A model generated the notes under the pieces. The model had not been told where the DNA came from. It worked only from the letters and a program-made list of their open reading frames with translations, and ran no database searches. A program made the position numbers and the translations under genes. A stretch of DNA of 47,574 nucleotides from Trebouxia sp. TZW2008 (Eukaryota; Chlorophyta; Trebouxiophyceae; Trebouxiales; Trebouxiaceae): positions 1-47,574 of the forward strand of contig BDIU01000443.1 of the NCBI GenBank assembly GCA_002118135.1, written 5' to 3'. Below, piece by piece: positions 21,745 to 31,400 of this stretch. How positions within the stretch are numbered: the stretch's first letter is position 1; the number at the start of each line of letters is the position of its first letter.

Positions 21745-24700
21745 ATGGTCCTGACGCGGGCTTCGACACCTATGGTGACCAGAAGTCGGGGAAAGGCTCG
21801 CGATCCAGCTGGTCAACTCAATGAACTGCCCAAGAAGCGAAAGGCCAGTCAACAAAAGCCTGCGTCCGCAACTGTACAGGCAGAACCCAGCACTGAATCT
21901 GTGACACCTGATCTTCCTGATGATTCCAGGTGACTACGTGATTGCTTGCCTGCATCTGATGGACGTGCCAACATGTGGTGCATAAAATCAGCCTTGTTGG
22001 CTGATTTCAGCATGTCATGTTCATCTTGTTCTTCTTTAACTGGTCAAAAATACATTTCTGACCTTTTTCAAGCAGCTATATGGGCGTGTCTACTTGAGCT
22101 TTTTGTGTCTGCCCATCAGTCATTGCTTAGACTTGACTGACGGGCACAAAGGTGCTATCCAAACAGATGTTGCATGTCTGTTTCGCATGCAGAAGCCATG
22201 GCAGGCCTCATGCAGAGCAAACGTGCAACATCTGCTTGGATAGCACCGTTGTGCCTCATCAAGGCAGCTTTTGAGTCAAGCCTTTTGTGCATGCAGGAAG
22301 CATGGGCGGCCCTGTGCAAAGCAGACATGCAACATCTGCTTGGAGTCTGTGGCCAGCTCAAAGGCAGCTGCCATCTCTGGGTGCAAGCACGCCTTCTGCA
22401 GAAGCTGCTTCAAGCAGCTAGTCAGGTATCACCTTGACTCATCCACTTGAGCGTAAGCGTAAGCATAAGCTGATGTCATGCGCAAGACCTCTTCCAGCTA
22501 AGCTCACCTCCTAAGCACAAGCATAAGCTCATAACACAAGCTTGACCTTTTCAATCTAAGCTACCCCTGGAGCATACCCTTTTTATATGTCAAATATTGA
22601 TTGCTATTGCTGCTCCTTGCACAGAAGCTTGCAAGGGTTTGATGCAAGACCCACAACCTCCATCTGCAGCCTTACAGTCGTGACAAGTTTGCAAATTCAG
22701 TTCCTCTGTTACCTACTCGTTGCTGTCGCTATTTATTGTGATGACTTCTGTAAGGGTCGTGTGCAGTCCTTTCATCAGCATCAGCTTGACAACAAGCCCA
22801 CATGCATATCAGCACTCACAAGGTGTGTGTGCTGTCGACAGGAAAGCTCTCAAGGACAAGGCAAAATAATTGTTCATGCACCCCTCACATCAGGCCAGCC
22901 TTTACCTGATACACAATAGAGTTGTCAAGACAGCAGAGACATTTCAGCATCTTGCCTGATCTGTTACAGGACGGCTCTTAGTACAATGGACTTCCCATCA
23001 AGTGCCCAGAACTGAACTGTGACTGCACACTTGACCTGGACTCAGCCATCAGGCCAGTCTTCCTTAAACAGTCAGTACACATTCATGACAGTGTCTGTGT
23101 GGTCTTTTGCAGGACGGCTCTAAAGGATAAGCCTTTGCCATCAAGTGCCCAGAACTGAACTGTGACTGCACACTTGACCTGGAATCAGACGTCAGGCCAG
23201 TCTTAACATAGTAGACAGCAGACGTTTCCTTTCTCAGACAGCAAAACCAGGCTCCGTGTGATTTGCTGTAGGACGGCTCTCAACGACAAGGCCTTCCCAA
23301 TCAAGTGTCCAGAGCTGAACTGTGACTGCACACTTGACCTGATCACAGACATCCAACCAATCTTCAGCAGTAAGAAAGAGTCCAAGGAATACAGCGAGCT
23401 AGCGGACTTGGCTGCCGTCAGCTGCATTGACGAGAAAGACCGTTTCTACTGCCCAAATCCTGCCTGCTCAGCATTGTACCAATTCACCAACCTCAGGTAT
23501 GGCTCATTGAAGACTGCATTCTGTACAAGATTGACAACCATCTCACAGATCACAGCAAGGACTGGGCTTGGCTGCTGTCAATTGTGTTGAAAAACCGGAT
23601 CGATTCTACTGCCCAAACCCGGCCTGCTCTGCTCTGTACCAATTCACCATGCTCAAGTATGTTTGGCGTTTTAGACTTTCATTGTTTCTTGTTCGCGTTC
23701 ACGTATGTCTCAAGAGTTGTCATCACAATATTGATTATCTCCTTGCATTCTTCATGGATGAAAAATGCAAACCCCTTGGGTTGCACTGCGGTTTTCAACC
23801 GCCACACAGAAAGGTCACAGGTTGCACGAAGCTAGCAAGCTTGGCTGCTGTCATGACTAGGTCCAATTCTAATCTCTTGTTGGGCACTGCCTGTTTGGCA
23901 TTGTACAAATCTGCTAGCTCGCTGATCGTCTTGTATAGAACCCACTCTGCATTGATTTCCACCAGATCACCAATCTCAGGTATGGAGCACTGCAGACTGT
24001 GTTCTCCGTCAGACACACAGACAGCAACCTAGCAGACTTGGCTGCCGCCAATTGCATTAATGAAAAGGGTAGTTTCTACAGCCCAGTCCCCTCCTGCTCC
24101 GCACTGTTGCAATTTGCCGACCTCAGGTTTGTTTTGCTGCACACTGCGTTTTTAAACCACAAATGAAACGTCAAAGGTCACAGGGGTTCACCAGACTGTC
24201 GGCTGCATTGATAAGAGGGACTGGTTTTCTGCCCAAATCCTGTTTGTTCAGCACTATATATTGACCTCCAACGCGGCTGCGACTGCAATCTTTACCACAT
24301 GGTGTGGCAGTTTGTCAATTCAGCGCTTCGCCATCTAGCTAGCATGCCTTTCTTCCAAAGCATGTTGCGTGACAGGTCACTACAAATATTACTGACAGCA
24401 GGAATTGAGCAAAGTTTGCTGTCCTGAGTTGTCATCAGGAGAAGAATTTGTACTGTCTCAACTCAACATGCTCCATATGAGCATGCAAGCCCCGGCCATT
24501 AGACTGATCCAGAGCACAACTTTATGATTGCAGAGTGTTCCTCCCAGATGAAAGGATGTGAGTAGGGCCTGCCATGGATGCCAGCTCAAGTGCTGTATGC
24601 CACAACGCCTTGTGCAAATTGATTGTTCAGCAGGCAACAATGCCTTATGTAACTGGGCTGTTCAGCAAAATCCAGGTGCTGAGTTGTATTGCAGGGTCCC

Positions 24701-26885
24701 TCCCAGATGCAAGGATGTTGGTCGTGCCTAATACAAAAGCCAGGAGAAGTTCTGCATGCGCTGCCAACTGCAAGCAGACTTTTCATGTGATTGTCATCTG
24801 CACTGCAGGCTTTCTCTTGCAGGGTCATAAGCAGGGCCTATCAAGCTGACAACAACCTCTTTTGTACTTCAGGAGCCTTTTCAGAAGCTCAAAACATATG
24901 CCTGATATGAATGCAATCTGCCAGCAAACATCTAAACACTGTCCTTGGCACTGCAGGGTCCCTCCAAAATGCCAGGATGTGAGAAGTACCTTTCATGAGT
25001 GCTTAAAGAAGCTCTTCGTGCCATAGTATCAGAACAGGTTGTTTAGCAGGCAGCAAGCTGTCTGTTTGCACTGCAGGGTCCCACCCAGATGCAAGGATGT
25101 GAGCAGGGCCTGTCATGAGTGCCAGCAGAAGTTCTGCATGCGCTGCCAAGTGCCCTGGCATGATGAACTATCCTGCTCTACCTTCCAAGCCTTGCCAGCA
25201 GAGGAAAGAAGCAGCAGTGCCGACATTCAGGTGAGATTGCTCAAATTACACAATTCGTTTGCTGCAAGTTGCTTCAGATCATCTTGATGACACGTACTCT
25301 GCACTGCTGTCAAGCCCTGCCAGTAAAGGAAGAAAGCAGCATAGCTTTTGGGCCTTTCATGCTTTTGCAGACTTTGCAGGATGTGCTACAGTATACTGGT
25401 GCCCAGGTTTTGCTTTGTGACCGCTGTCAAGCCCTGCCAATGAAGGAAAGAAGCAGCGCTCCTTTTGGGCTTTCTATGGCTTTGGAGACTTTGCAGGATG
25501 TGCAACAGTTTGCGGGTGCTCAGTTTGTGTTCTGTGACTGCAGGTGCATGCAATGGCAAAGGCAGAGAAATGGAAGCGCTGCCCTTCCTGCAGGTTCTTT
25601 GTGGAGCGCCTGGAGGTACACCATTTGCTGCACTGACTTGGCCACACAACTAGCTCACACCCCGGGGCTTGTGGCACCACATGGTCCGCAATATCTGCAT
25701 GACTGATGTGAAACCCACATGAGCTGCGGCAATTGGATGATGCATGTAACACCAACATGGCCTGCAGGTTTTGCATAGCCGATGGGACACCCATATGGGT
25801 TGCATTGACTGCATGAACTGTGTCACACCCACAATGACTGATGACTCAATGACTGATCTGGCATCCAGATATGTTGCATTGATCTTTTGCTGATGTCTCA
25901 CCCGCATGGCTTGCAGTGAGTGCATGACTGATGCCAGATCCACATGGTCTGAAGTGACTGCATGACTGGTTCGACAACATTATATCTTGCGGTGGGTGTC
26001 TGGTGAAAAGCATATGTGGTTCTTGAGCTCAAGCATAGTGAAAGGCAAAACAAGGGGAAGTCTATAATTTCATCCTAGGCTGCATCTACCCACAGAGCGT
26101 CCCTGTATGATGTCTGATAGCTTAGACTTGACTTCCTCTGTTGTTTGGCGCCATAGCTGTGATCAGAAGCAGCCCAGAGTGCTCATTGAGCACCTCTGCT
26201 CCCCACCTTGCATGATGCCAGAGCATTTCGAGCATGTTTCATGCACCACACAGTCTCTGTGATGTAAGAAAAACAAGAAGAAAGGTCTTTGCCATCAGAC
26301 GTCATAACGGGAGCCTCTGTCTTTGGAGGCAGCCCAGGATGTGATGTAACGAATACATACATGAGCTCCGTTCAAAGCTAGAGGCTCCCATTATGACGCT
26401 CTTCGGCACACACTTTTCTTGTCTTTTTTGAAAGGTCTAGCAAAGGCACTGGATCACAGCATTGTTGCCACAGATATGTGCTTACATGACTTGTTACTGT
26501 GGCTGCAACTTTTGACTACAACACGGGGCAAGCCTACAAGTGGCCGCAATGTCGCCTACAATACTGGGCGAGCCTAGGAGAGTTAGATTGTTGCTGCAGG
26601 GATGTACGTAAATGGCTTGTCACTGTATTTGTGGTTTTGATTGAAGCAATAAACAATCCTGGTGAGGTTTGCGGAGTAAAGTCAGCATTGTTGCTGCAGG
26701 GGTGTGCTTACATGGCTTGTCACTGTGGCTGCAACTTTGACTACAATACTGGGCAAGCCTATGAAAATGGGATTGGTCCTGCTCATCTGTTTGCTCCAGA
26801 ATGGGTAGATGATCATCTGGCAATGATGGCGGCGAACTTAGCTCACATGGAAGGTATAGCAGCAGCTGCTTTCCATCAGGCCTAG
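21745..26885 (+). CDS. RBR-type (RING1-IBR-RING2) E3 ubiquitin ligase (6 exons)
   Basis: Exons 21745-21929, 22297-22425, 23272-23496, 25077-25230, 25544-25615 and 26700-26885 join in phase to about 316 residues. Exon 1 is a Lys/Arg-rich leader. Exon 2 is RING1: CNICLES..CKHAFCRSCFKQLV. Exon 3 gives the RING1 end (IKCPELNCDCTLDL) and the IBR start (RFYCPNPACSALYQF). Exon 4 completes the IBR (CHECQQKFCMRCQVPWHDELSC). Exons 5-6 are RING2: RCPSCRFFVERLE then GCAYMACHCGCNFDYNTG. In RBR ligases ubiquitin is first passed to a RING2 Cys; here it is the Cys of GCAYM, where the usual C-x-H is C-A-Y. The short C-terminal tail ends AAAAFHQA. No substrate-binding or membrane domain is seen. Acceptor of exon 3 is TAG. 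An alternative start at 21604 is in frame. Introns 1 to 5 contain many exon fossils. Confidence 0.92.
22150..22260 (+). pseudogene. decayed copy of RBR exon 2 (RING1)
   Basis: The block repeats the exon 2 acceptor region and the start of RING1 (CGCATGCAGAAGCCATGGC and GCAACATCTGCTTGGA), but diverges after the first Cys pair and lacks the second half. The GAAGCATGGGC..GCAACATCTGCTTGGA phrase is intact at 22297. Confidence 0.75.
22435..22560 (+). repeat. TAAGC/CATAAGC short repeats in RBR intron 2
   Basis: Irregular repeats of AAGCGTAAGCATAAGC and AAGCACAAGCATAAGC with intervening ..CTAAGCT.AC.CC.. phrases, directly after exon 2. No coding role. Confidence 0.5.
22965..23210 (+). pseudogene. 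two decayed copies of RBR exon 3, 5' half
   Basis: Copies starting at about 22971 and 23113 repeat AGGACGGCTCT..A through CTGAACTGTGACTGCACACTTGACCTG, intact at 23272. Both have lost the frame in the segment coding KAFPIKCPELN (for example TCCCATCAAGTGCCCAGAACTG with an upstream shift), and neither continues into the IBR half. The unit spacing is about 140-160 bp. Confidence 0.9.
23555..24280 (+). pseudogene. four copies of RBR exon 3, 3' half
   Basis: Copies at about 23560-23658, 23838-23985, 24028-24128 and 24195-24275 repeat the part coding LAAV..C..RFYCPNPACSALYQFT..L. The first is still fully open, keeps all IBR cysteines of this half, and is followed by a strong donor-like GTATGT. The others show progressive loss: cysteine codons changed, stops, deletions. 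They lie 3' of the intact exon, unlike most fossils in this window. Confidence 0.88.
24535..25025 (+). pseudogene. three decayed copies of RBR exon 4
   Basis: Fragments at about 24531-24580, 24691-24785 and 24955-25020 repeat CTGCAGGGTCCCTCCCAGATGCAAGGATGT and, in part, AGCCAG.AGAAGTTCTGCATGCGCTGCCAA from intact exon 4 (25077). Each keeps the acceptor-like GCAG but not the full frame. Confidence 0.88.
25290..25520 (+). pseudogene. two copies of RBR exon 4 3' end plus flank
   Basis: Phrases GCTGTCAAGCCCTGCCA.T.AAGGAA.GAAGCAGC and TTTTGGGC.TT.C.TG.TTT.GAGACTTTGCAGGATGTGC occur twice, at about 25310 and 25430. They derive from the exon 4 end (AAGCCTTGCCAGCAGAGGAAAGAAGCAGC) and intron flank. They are not in frame with splice sites. 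Confidence 0.75.
25640..25970 (+). repeat. degenerate ~55-bp repeats in RBR intron 5
   Basis: Repeated phrases TGCATGACTGATG, ACACCCA.ATGGG.TTGCATTGA and CCACATG occur at irregular spacing, giving a diverged minisatellite of about six units in the intron between exons 5 and 6. Confidence 0.45.
26265..26437. mobile_element. short imperfect inverted-repeat element (MITE-like)
   Basis: The left arm 26299-26319 (GACGTCATAACGGGAGCCTC) and right arm 26381-26402 are inverted complements with few mismatches. Similarity extends outward weakly (AAAACAAGAAGAAAG against the reverse complement of CTTTTCTTGTCTTTTTT), giving a foldback of about 170 bp with a ~60-bp loop. It lies in RBR intron 5. A related single arm occurs at 26964-27046. 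No transposase is present, so assignment as a miniature inverted-repeat element is inference. Confidence 0.5.
26470..26645 (+). pseudogene. decayed copies of RBR exon 6 (RING2)
   Basis: At about 26481-26545 the sequence repeats TGTGCTTACATGACTTGTTACTGTGGCTGCAACTTT and TACAACACGGGGCAAGCCTAC, with an extra T that shifts the frame after the Cys-rich core. A second shorter piece at about 26546-26575 repeats TACAATACTGGGCGAGCCTA. A third at 26585-26640 repeats GTTGCTGCAGGG.TGT.C.TA..TGGCTTGTCACTGT. The intact exon starts at 26700. Confidence 0.88.
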
Positions 26886-26963
26886 TCAGTTGTGGCGAGT
26901 GGACAGATTACAAAAGAGCAATGCGCCAGCATTGCATCACTCATCAAAGGTCCTTTTTGTAGA

Positions 26964-27046
26964 ATAGAACAAGAAAAGTCTACGCAAACACAGGTCGTAG
27001 CAGGAGCCTCTGTGAATAGGCGCAGCTCAAGATCCCTGTATAACAT
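26964..27046 (+). repeat. second copy of the inverted-repeat element arm
   Basis: The phrases GAACAAGAAAAGTCT, GTCGTAGCAGGAGCCTCTGT and GGCGCAGCTCAAGATCC align with AAACAAGAAGAAAGGTCT, GTCATAACGGGAGCCTCTGT and GGAGGCAGCCCAGGAT at 26272-26341. This shows a dispersed repeat with diverged copies about 700 bp apart. Confidence 0.55.
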
Positions 27047-27299
27047 AGGCCAGCCTTTGGTAGCTTCTGTATGTCCTTGATCTTGCATGACTTTTGGTAT
27101 TGGAGGTAGACCTGCACAATTTGCATTGCATGGACTCACAGTCAGCTGTTGTCGGAATTTCGAATGCATGCATGTTGCTTTCAAAGCGCCCACGCCAACA
27201 CAGATCTAGGCATGCGAAGAACTTGTGGTATTCAACCCTTGTTGCCTAGCAGTTGCACACAAAATGTAGTGAGACGTATTGCACTTATTTCGTTTATCT

Positions 27300-27985
27300 C
27301 GTCCTGTAGCATCTGAAAAACCCCTGGATCAGGCCTTGGGAAAAATGCCCCGCAAGACTGAATACTGCGTGATCTCTACTCAAAGTCAAAAGGGCATCTG
27401 GCTGATTGTGTGCTGCAGTGAAGAAGTATTGTGTGCTGAAAGGGCCAGCTGACCGCACTTCCTCTCCCGGCCTTGCATGCAACAGACAGTCCCCGAATCA
27501 GGTTTTGAGAACAACCCCCCGCAAGACTGAATGCTGCATGCTCTCTGTCAAGGTCAAGAGGGTATCTGGCTGGTTATGTGCTGCAGTGAAGAAGGATTGT
27601 GTGCTGCCATAGCCACCTGACCGCCCTTCCTCCTCAGGCCTTGCATGCAACCGACAGTCCCCGAATCAGGCTTTGAGAAAAATCCCCCGCAAGACTGAAT
27701 GCTGCATGATCTGTGCCGAAGGTCAAGAGGGCATCTGGCTGCTTATGTGCTGCAGTGAAGTACTGTGTGCAGCCACAACCAGATGACCGCACTTGCTTGC
27801 GTGCAACATACAGCGCCTGGATCAGGCTCTGAGAAGAAACCCCGCAAACATGCAGGCTGCATGATCTCTGGCGAGGGTTCAGAGGGCATCTGGCTGGGCG
27901 TAGGGCAGTAAAGCACTGTAATGCTGCCAGCCCACCAGGCTTATTCCCCAGGCTCTGCACGCAAAGAACAGTCTCCAAACCACGC
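27300..27985. repeat. ~155-170 bp tandem array, 4-5 diverged units
   Basis: The core CCCGCAAGACTGAATGCTGC recurs at 27348, 27518 and 27686, and in altered form at 27841, giving spacings of 170, 168 and 155 bp. Each unit also holds GGTCAAGAGGGCATCTGGCTG, GTGCTGCAGTGAAG and CCTTGCATGCAAC. A last partial unit lies near 27895-27985. Read on the minus strand the units resemble exon fossils (TTCACTGCAGCACA, CTCAAAGCCTGAT), but no intact parent exon was found. ORFs here are short and unit-dependent. Confidence 0.85.
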
Positions 27986-28446
27986 ACCTTAAGTGAAACC
28001 TGCAGCGTCACCTTGCTCACTACAAATCGTGTTGGCTATGCAACTTGTATTCGGATAGCTGACCTGAGACTCCGGCAAACGATGCACAGCAAAATTTGCG
28101 TGCAACTGCACTGTGAAGTTAGCTAGCTGAAGAGCTTCATCGAGTTTGACAGGGCTGTTTGAGCTGGAGCTAGGGCGGACGTCCGTAATGCCCTATGGCG
28201 ATGAGGTAATCTGCAGAGTTCAGTCTTTTGTGCAAGCTCTGCAAGTTGACTGAAAGGCGATATCGAGGAACGGCAAGCGACTGCGGGGCCTTCGCTCGAC
28301 AAAGGCGTGCAAAGGACGCACGTTGCATGTGAAGTTCACGACACTGCCTCTGTCGCCATCGGCGCGCACTTGAGAGGCCTGCTTGGTCGTCAACTCTGCT
28401 GAAACTGAACAAGTCAAGCCCGCACTCGATGTCCTGAGCAAATAGC

Positions 28447-31400
28447 ATGGAAGATAACAGCAGACAGCGCGAAAAAGAGTCGAGGCCGAGGTGGCGGGAG
28501 CTATCTCTCCGACTGCTTCCGGTAAAACGCATTCGCAACTTGGTAGGTCAAGCTCTTTTGCATCGACTGTCTGCAAGCTCTTGCTAGTGCTGCAGCCGAG
28601 CGTGATGCCCCTTGCGAAGCAGATGTTTACTGACTCGCACTGGTGTTGCAGCGCGGCCCGAACAGTGCCGGCACAGGTCAAGTTCGTGAGACACCGCAGG
28701 ATGCAACTATCCACTCAGAGCCTGTGCGTGAGCGTGAGAGTATTGCAGCTGTGTGGTACGTCTCAAGAACAGCTGCTGCATGCTGCTAGTTTGCCTGTTT
28801 GTGCTGACTCAGCAAGCCGCTCATTATGTCCTAGATAGGCTGCAGCTCAAAACATATCAGTTGCTTTTCTGCAGGACTAGCAAGCTGAAGAGCAAAGTCT
28901 CTCTGCGAGGGTCTCAACTATTTCAGCGCAAGAGTCCACAACACACTGAACTCCCCCATCAGCATGCAGAAGCCACGTCAAGGTATCAGACAAAGCTGCC
29001 AATATTGTCTGCTGATGTGATGCAATTGTTTTCACTTCGATAGTGTATCATAACATTTGCTTTTGTCCCCACGAGTGTGTCTTTGCCCTGTCTGTACATC
29101 CATCACAGCCTTGTTGGCTGATCAAGGATGTCCGCTCTTCCCCCCTCCTGTGGAGTCGGCCTTGTAAATAAATGGTGCAATGACACAATTGTTGACAAAT
29201 GCTACTTTGATGCGCAGGTCAAATGCTGATGTCAGTCTTGGTGGGCAACACTCATATCTGCCACGCTCAGCAGACCTTGACTCAGCAATGCAGTCCCTGT
29301 TGGCGGAGCATACAGCACTGCAGCAGCAGCTGCAAACCACTGAAGATGACGCTGAGGTGTCGCATGCAGCACGCACACAGGCTGAGCAGAATCTAGCCTC
29401 CATGCAGCAGGGCTACTCAGTGCAGCTGGAGCGTGTCACCTCAGACATGCAAAGTCAGATTGATGCAGCACAGCAATTGTCCAGTGATGAGATGAAGTCT
29501 GCTCAGCTTGCTACAGATGCTAAGTGGTTTGCCTATGTCACAGATCTCAAGCATCAGCTGCAGACTGCGCAGAAGCAGCACAAAATTGAGGTGACCGACA
29601 GTCAGCACCAGCATGTTGCAGCCTTGGAAGCTCAAGAGGCCAGCTATCAGGCTACACTTGCTAGCACTGCCAACAGCAATGGTGAGGCTGTGGCGACCCT
29701 AGAGCAAAAGCACAGGGACGCTGTGGCAGCCCAGCAGGTTGCTCACGATCAGACCATTGCTGTGACTAGGCAGAGCCACCATGACAATGTAGCAACCCTG
29801 GAGCGGCGCTACTTCGAAGGTCTGGCAGCACAGGCCAAGGAACACACTGTCGTTACGACTGACATGGAGGTTGAGCACTCTGGTGCAATGCAGACAGCAG
29901 CAGTCAGGCACGGTCACGCCTTGTCAGTTCAAGAGGAGTCTAACAAGCTCTTCATTGCCAGCCTAGTGCATAAGCACAGTGCCCTTCTAGCCACCCTGGA
30001 GCGGCGATACTTTGGAGGCTTGACAGCGCAAGCCCAGGAGCACACTAATATCACTGCTGGCATGGAGGTCAGCCACTGTGCAGCCTTGGCCGAGCAGGCT
30101 GAGCTCCATCAGCATGCATTGGCAGATGCTGAGGCAACACATAGCCGGGTTGTGGCCGGTAAAGACCAACAGCACTCGGATGCTGTGCAAACCCTAGAGC
30201 AGCAGCACAGTGAAGCCCTGGCAGAACTTGGGCAGAGCCACCAGGAATTCATTGCTGAAATACAACAGCAGCACAGTGCTGCTTTGGCGAGTGAGAGAGA
30301 AGGACGTCAGCAAGCTCTGGCAGATGAGGCCCAGAAGCACCAAGACGCCCTGGCTGAAGAAAAGCAAAGGCACAAGGATGCCCAGGCAGAAGAGGAAGGG
30401 AGGCATAGGCAGGATTTGGAGGGCAGGAAGTGGCAGGTGCAGCGGTTGCAGAAGCAGCTGCAAGAGCGCAATGAAGACTGTGAGAGGTAAGTAGGTTTTG
30501 AAACTGCTGCTTTTGAGCTGCTGCTACGTCATGCTGATGCATTGACATAAGTGGAATTTTGCCAGGTTGTTGTTTACAACTGTGAAAAGGACTGTGGGAG
30601 CTGTGCCTGTTCATCTGAAGATTGTTGCTGTCACTGTTTTGCTACCTGTTGAGTCAGAGTCATGGCTTCATTTTGCTCTTGGAGAGCATCTGTGAACTTT
30701 TTGCTAGAAGACCTGAAAACACCACTTCTGGGGTGCTGTTGCTTGTGAATAGTTTCGTCTGGGTTGAAATCATTGGGGTCTATTACTTCAGCAAGCGTGG
30801 GACACCTGGGCCATATACCTGGGATGTTCTACTTATCCATTTAATCTCAAGCATATGGTCTTGTTCAGGTTTGAAGCGCAAGTGGTGGCTCTAGAGGACG
30901 ATCTGCGTGGCACTTTGGGTGGCCTCATCAAGGCTGAAAGGGCTGTCAAAGAAGGAACAGTCACCCAGACACGCCTTGTCAAAGATAAGATCAGGTAATA
31001 TGACTGGTCTTGCCCTATGTCCTTGACACCATGCCAGGCTCATGACAGCTGAAAAGACTGTGAAAGAAGGAACAGCCACCCACACATGCGTTGTCAGCAA
31101 CAAGATCAGGTAGATAAGGTTTTCTCATTCTTTGCCCTTGATGTTATGCCAGGCTCATGACAGCTGAAAGGTTGTGCAAGAAGGAGCAGCCACCCAGACA
31201 CGCCTTGTCAACGACAAGATCAGGTAGATTGGGTCTCAAAGCCTTGACTTTTGACGTGATGCCAAGCTTATCAAAGCTGCAAAGCTACCTGTATTGGTTA
31301 CTGTCCAAGTGCGTTTAGATGGCATACAGACACGCTTGGCACACTAAGTTCCAGTAGAATGACTTTTCATGTTGTTCGCCCTTGACACTGTGCCAGGCTC

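Larger units (their letters stand above)
26886..28446. other. intergenic between RBR ligase and coiled-coil gene
   Basis: About 1.56 kb. It contains a copy of the inverted-repeat-element arm (26964-27046), the ~165-bp tandem array (27300-27985) and a CpG-rich right end (28180-28446). No convincing gene. Minus-strand frames 28714-28220 and 28538-28170 are open and sit head-to-head with the coiled-coil gene, so a short divergent transcript cannot be excluded. Confidence 0.45.

Noticed and set aside
27300..27985. CRISPR-like array
   Set aside because: Repeat units are ~165 bp, diverged along their whole length with no short identical repeats and unique spacers; the context is eukaryotic.
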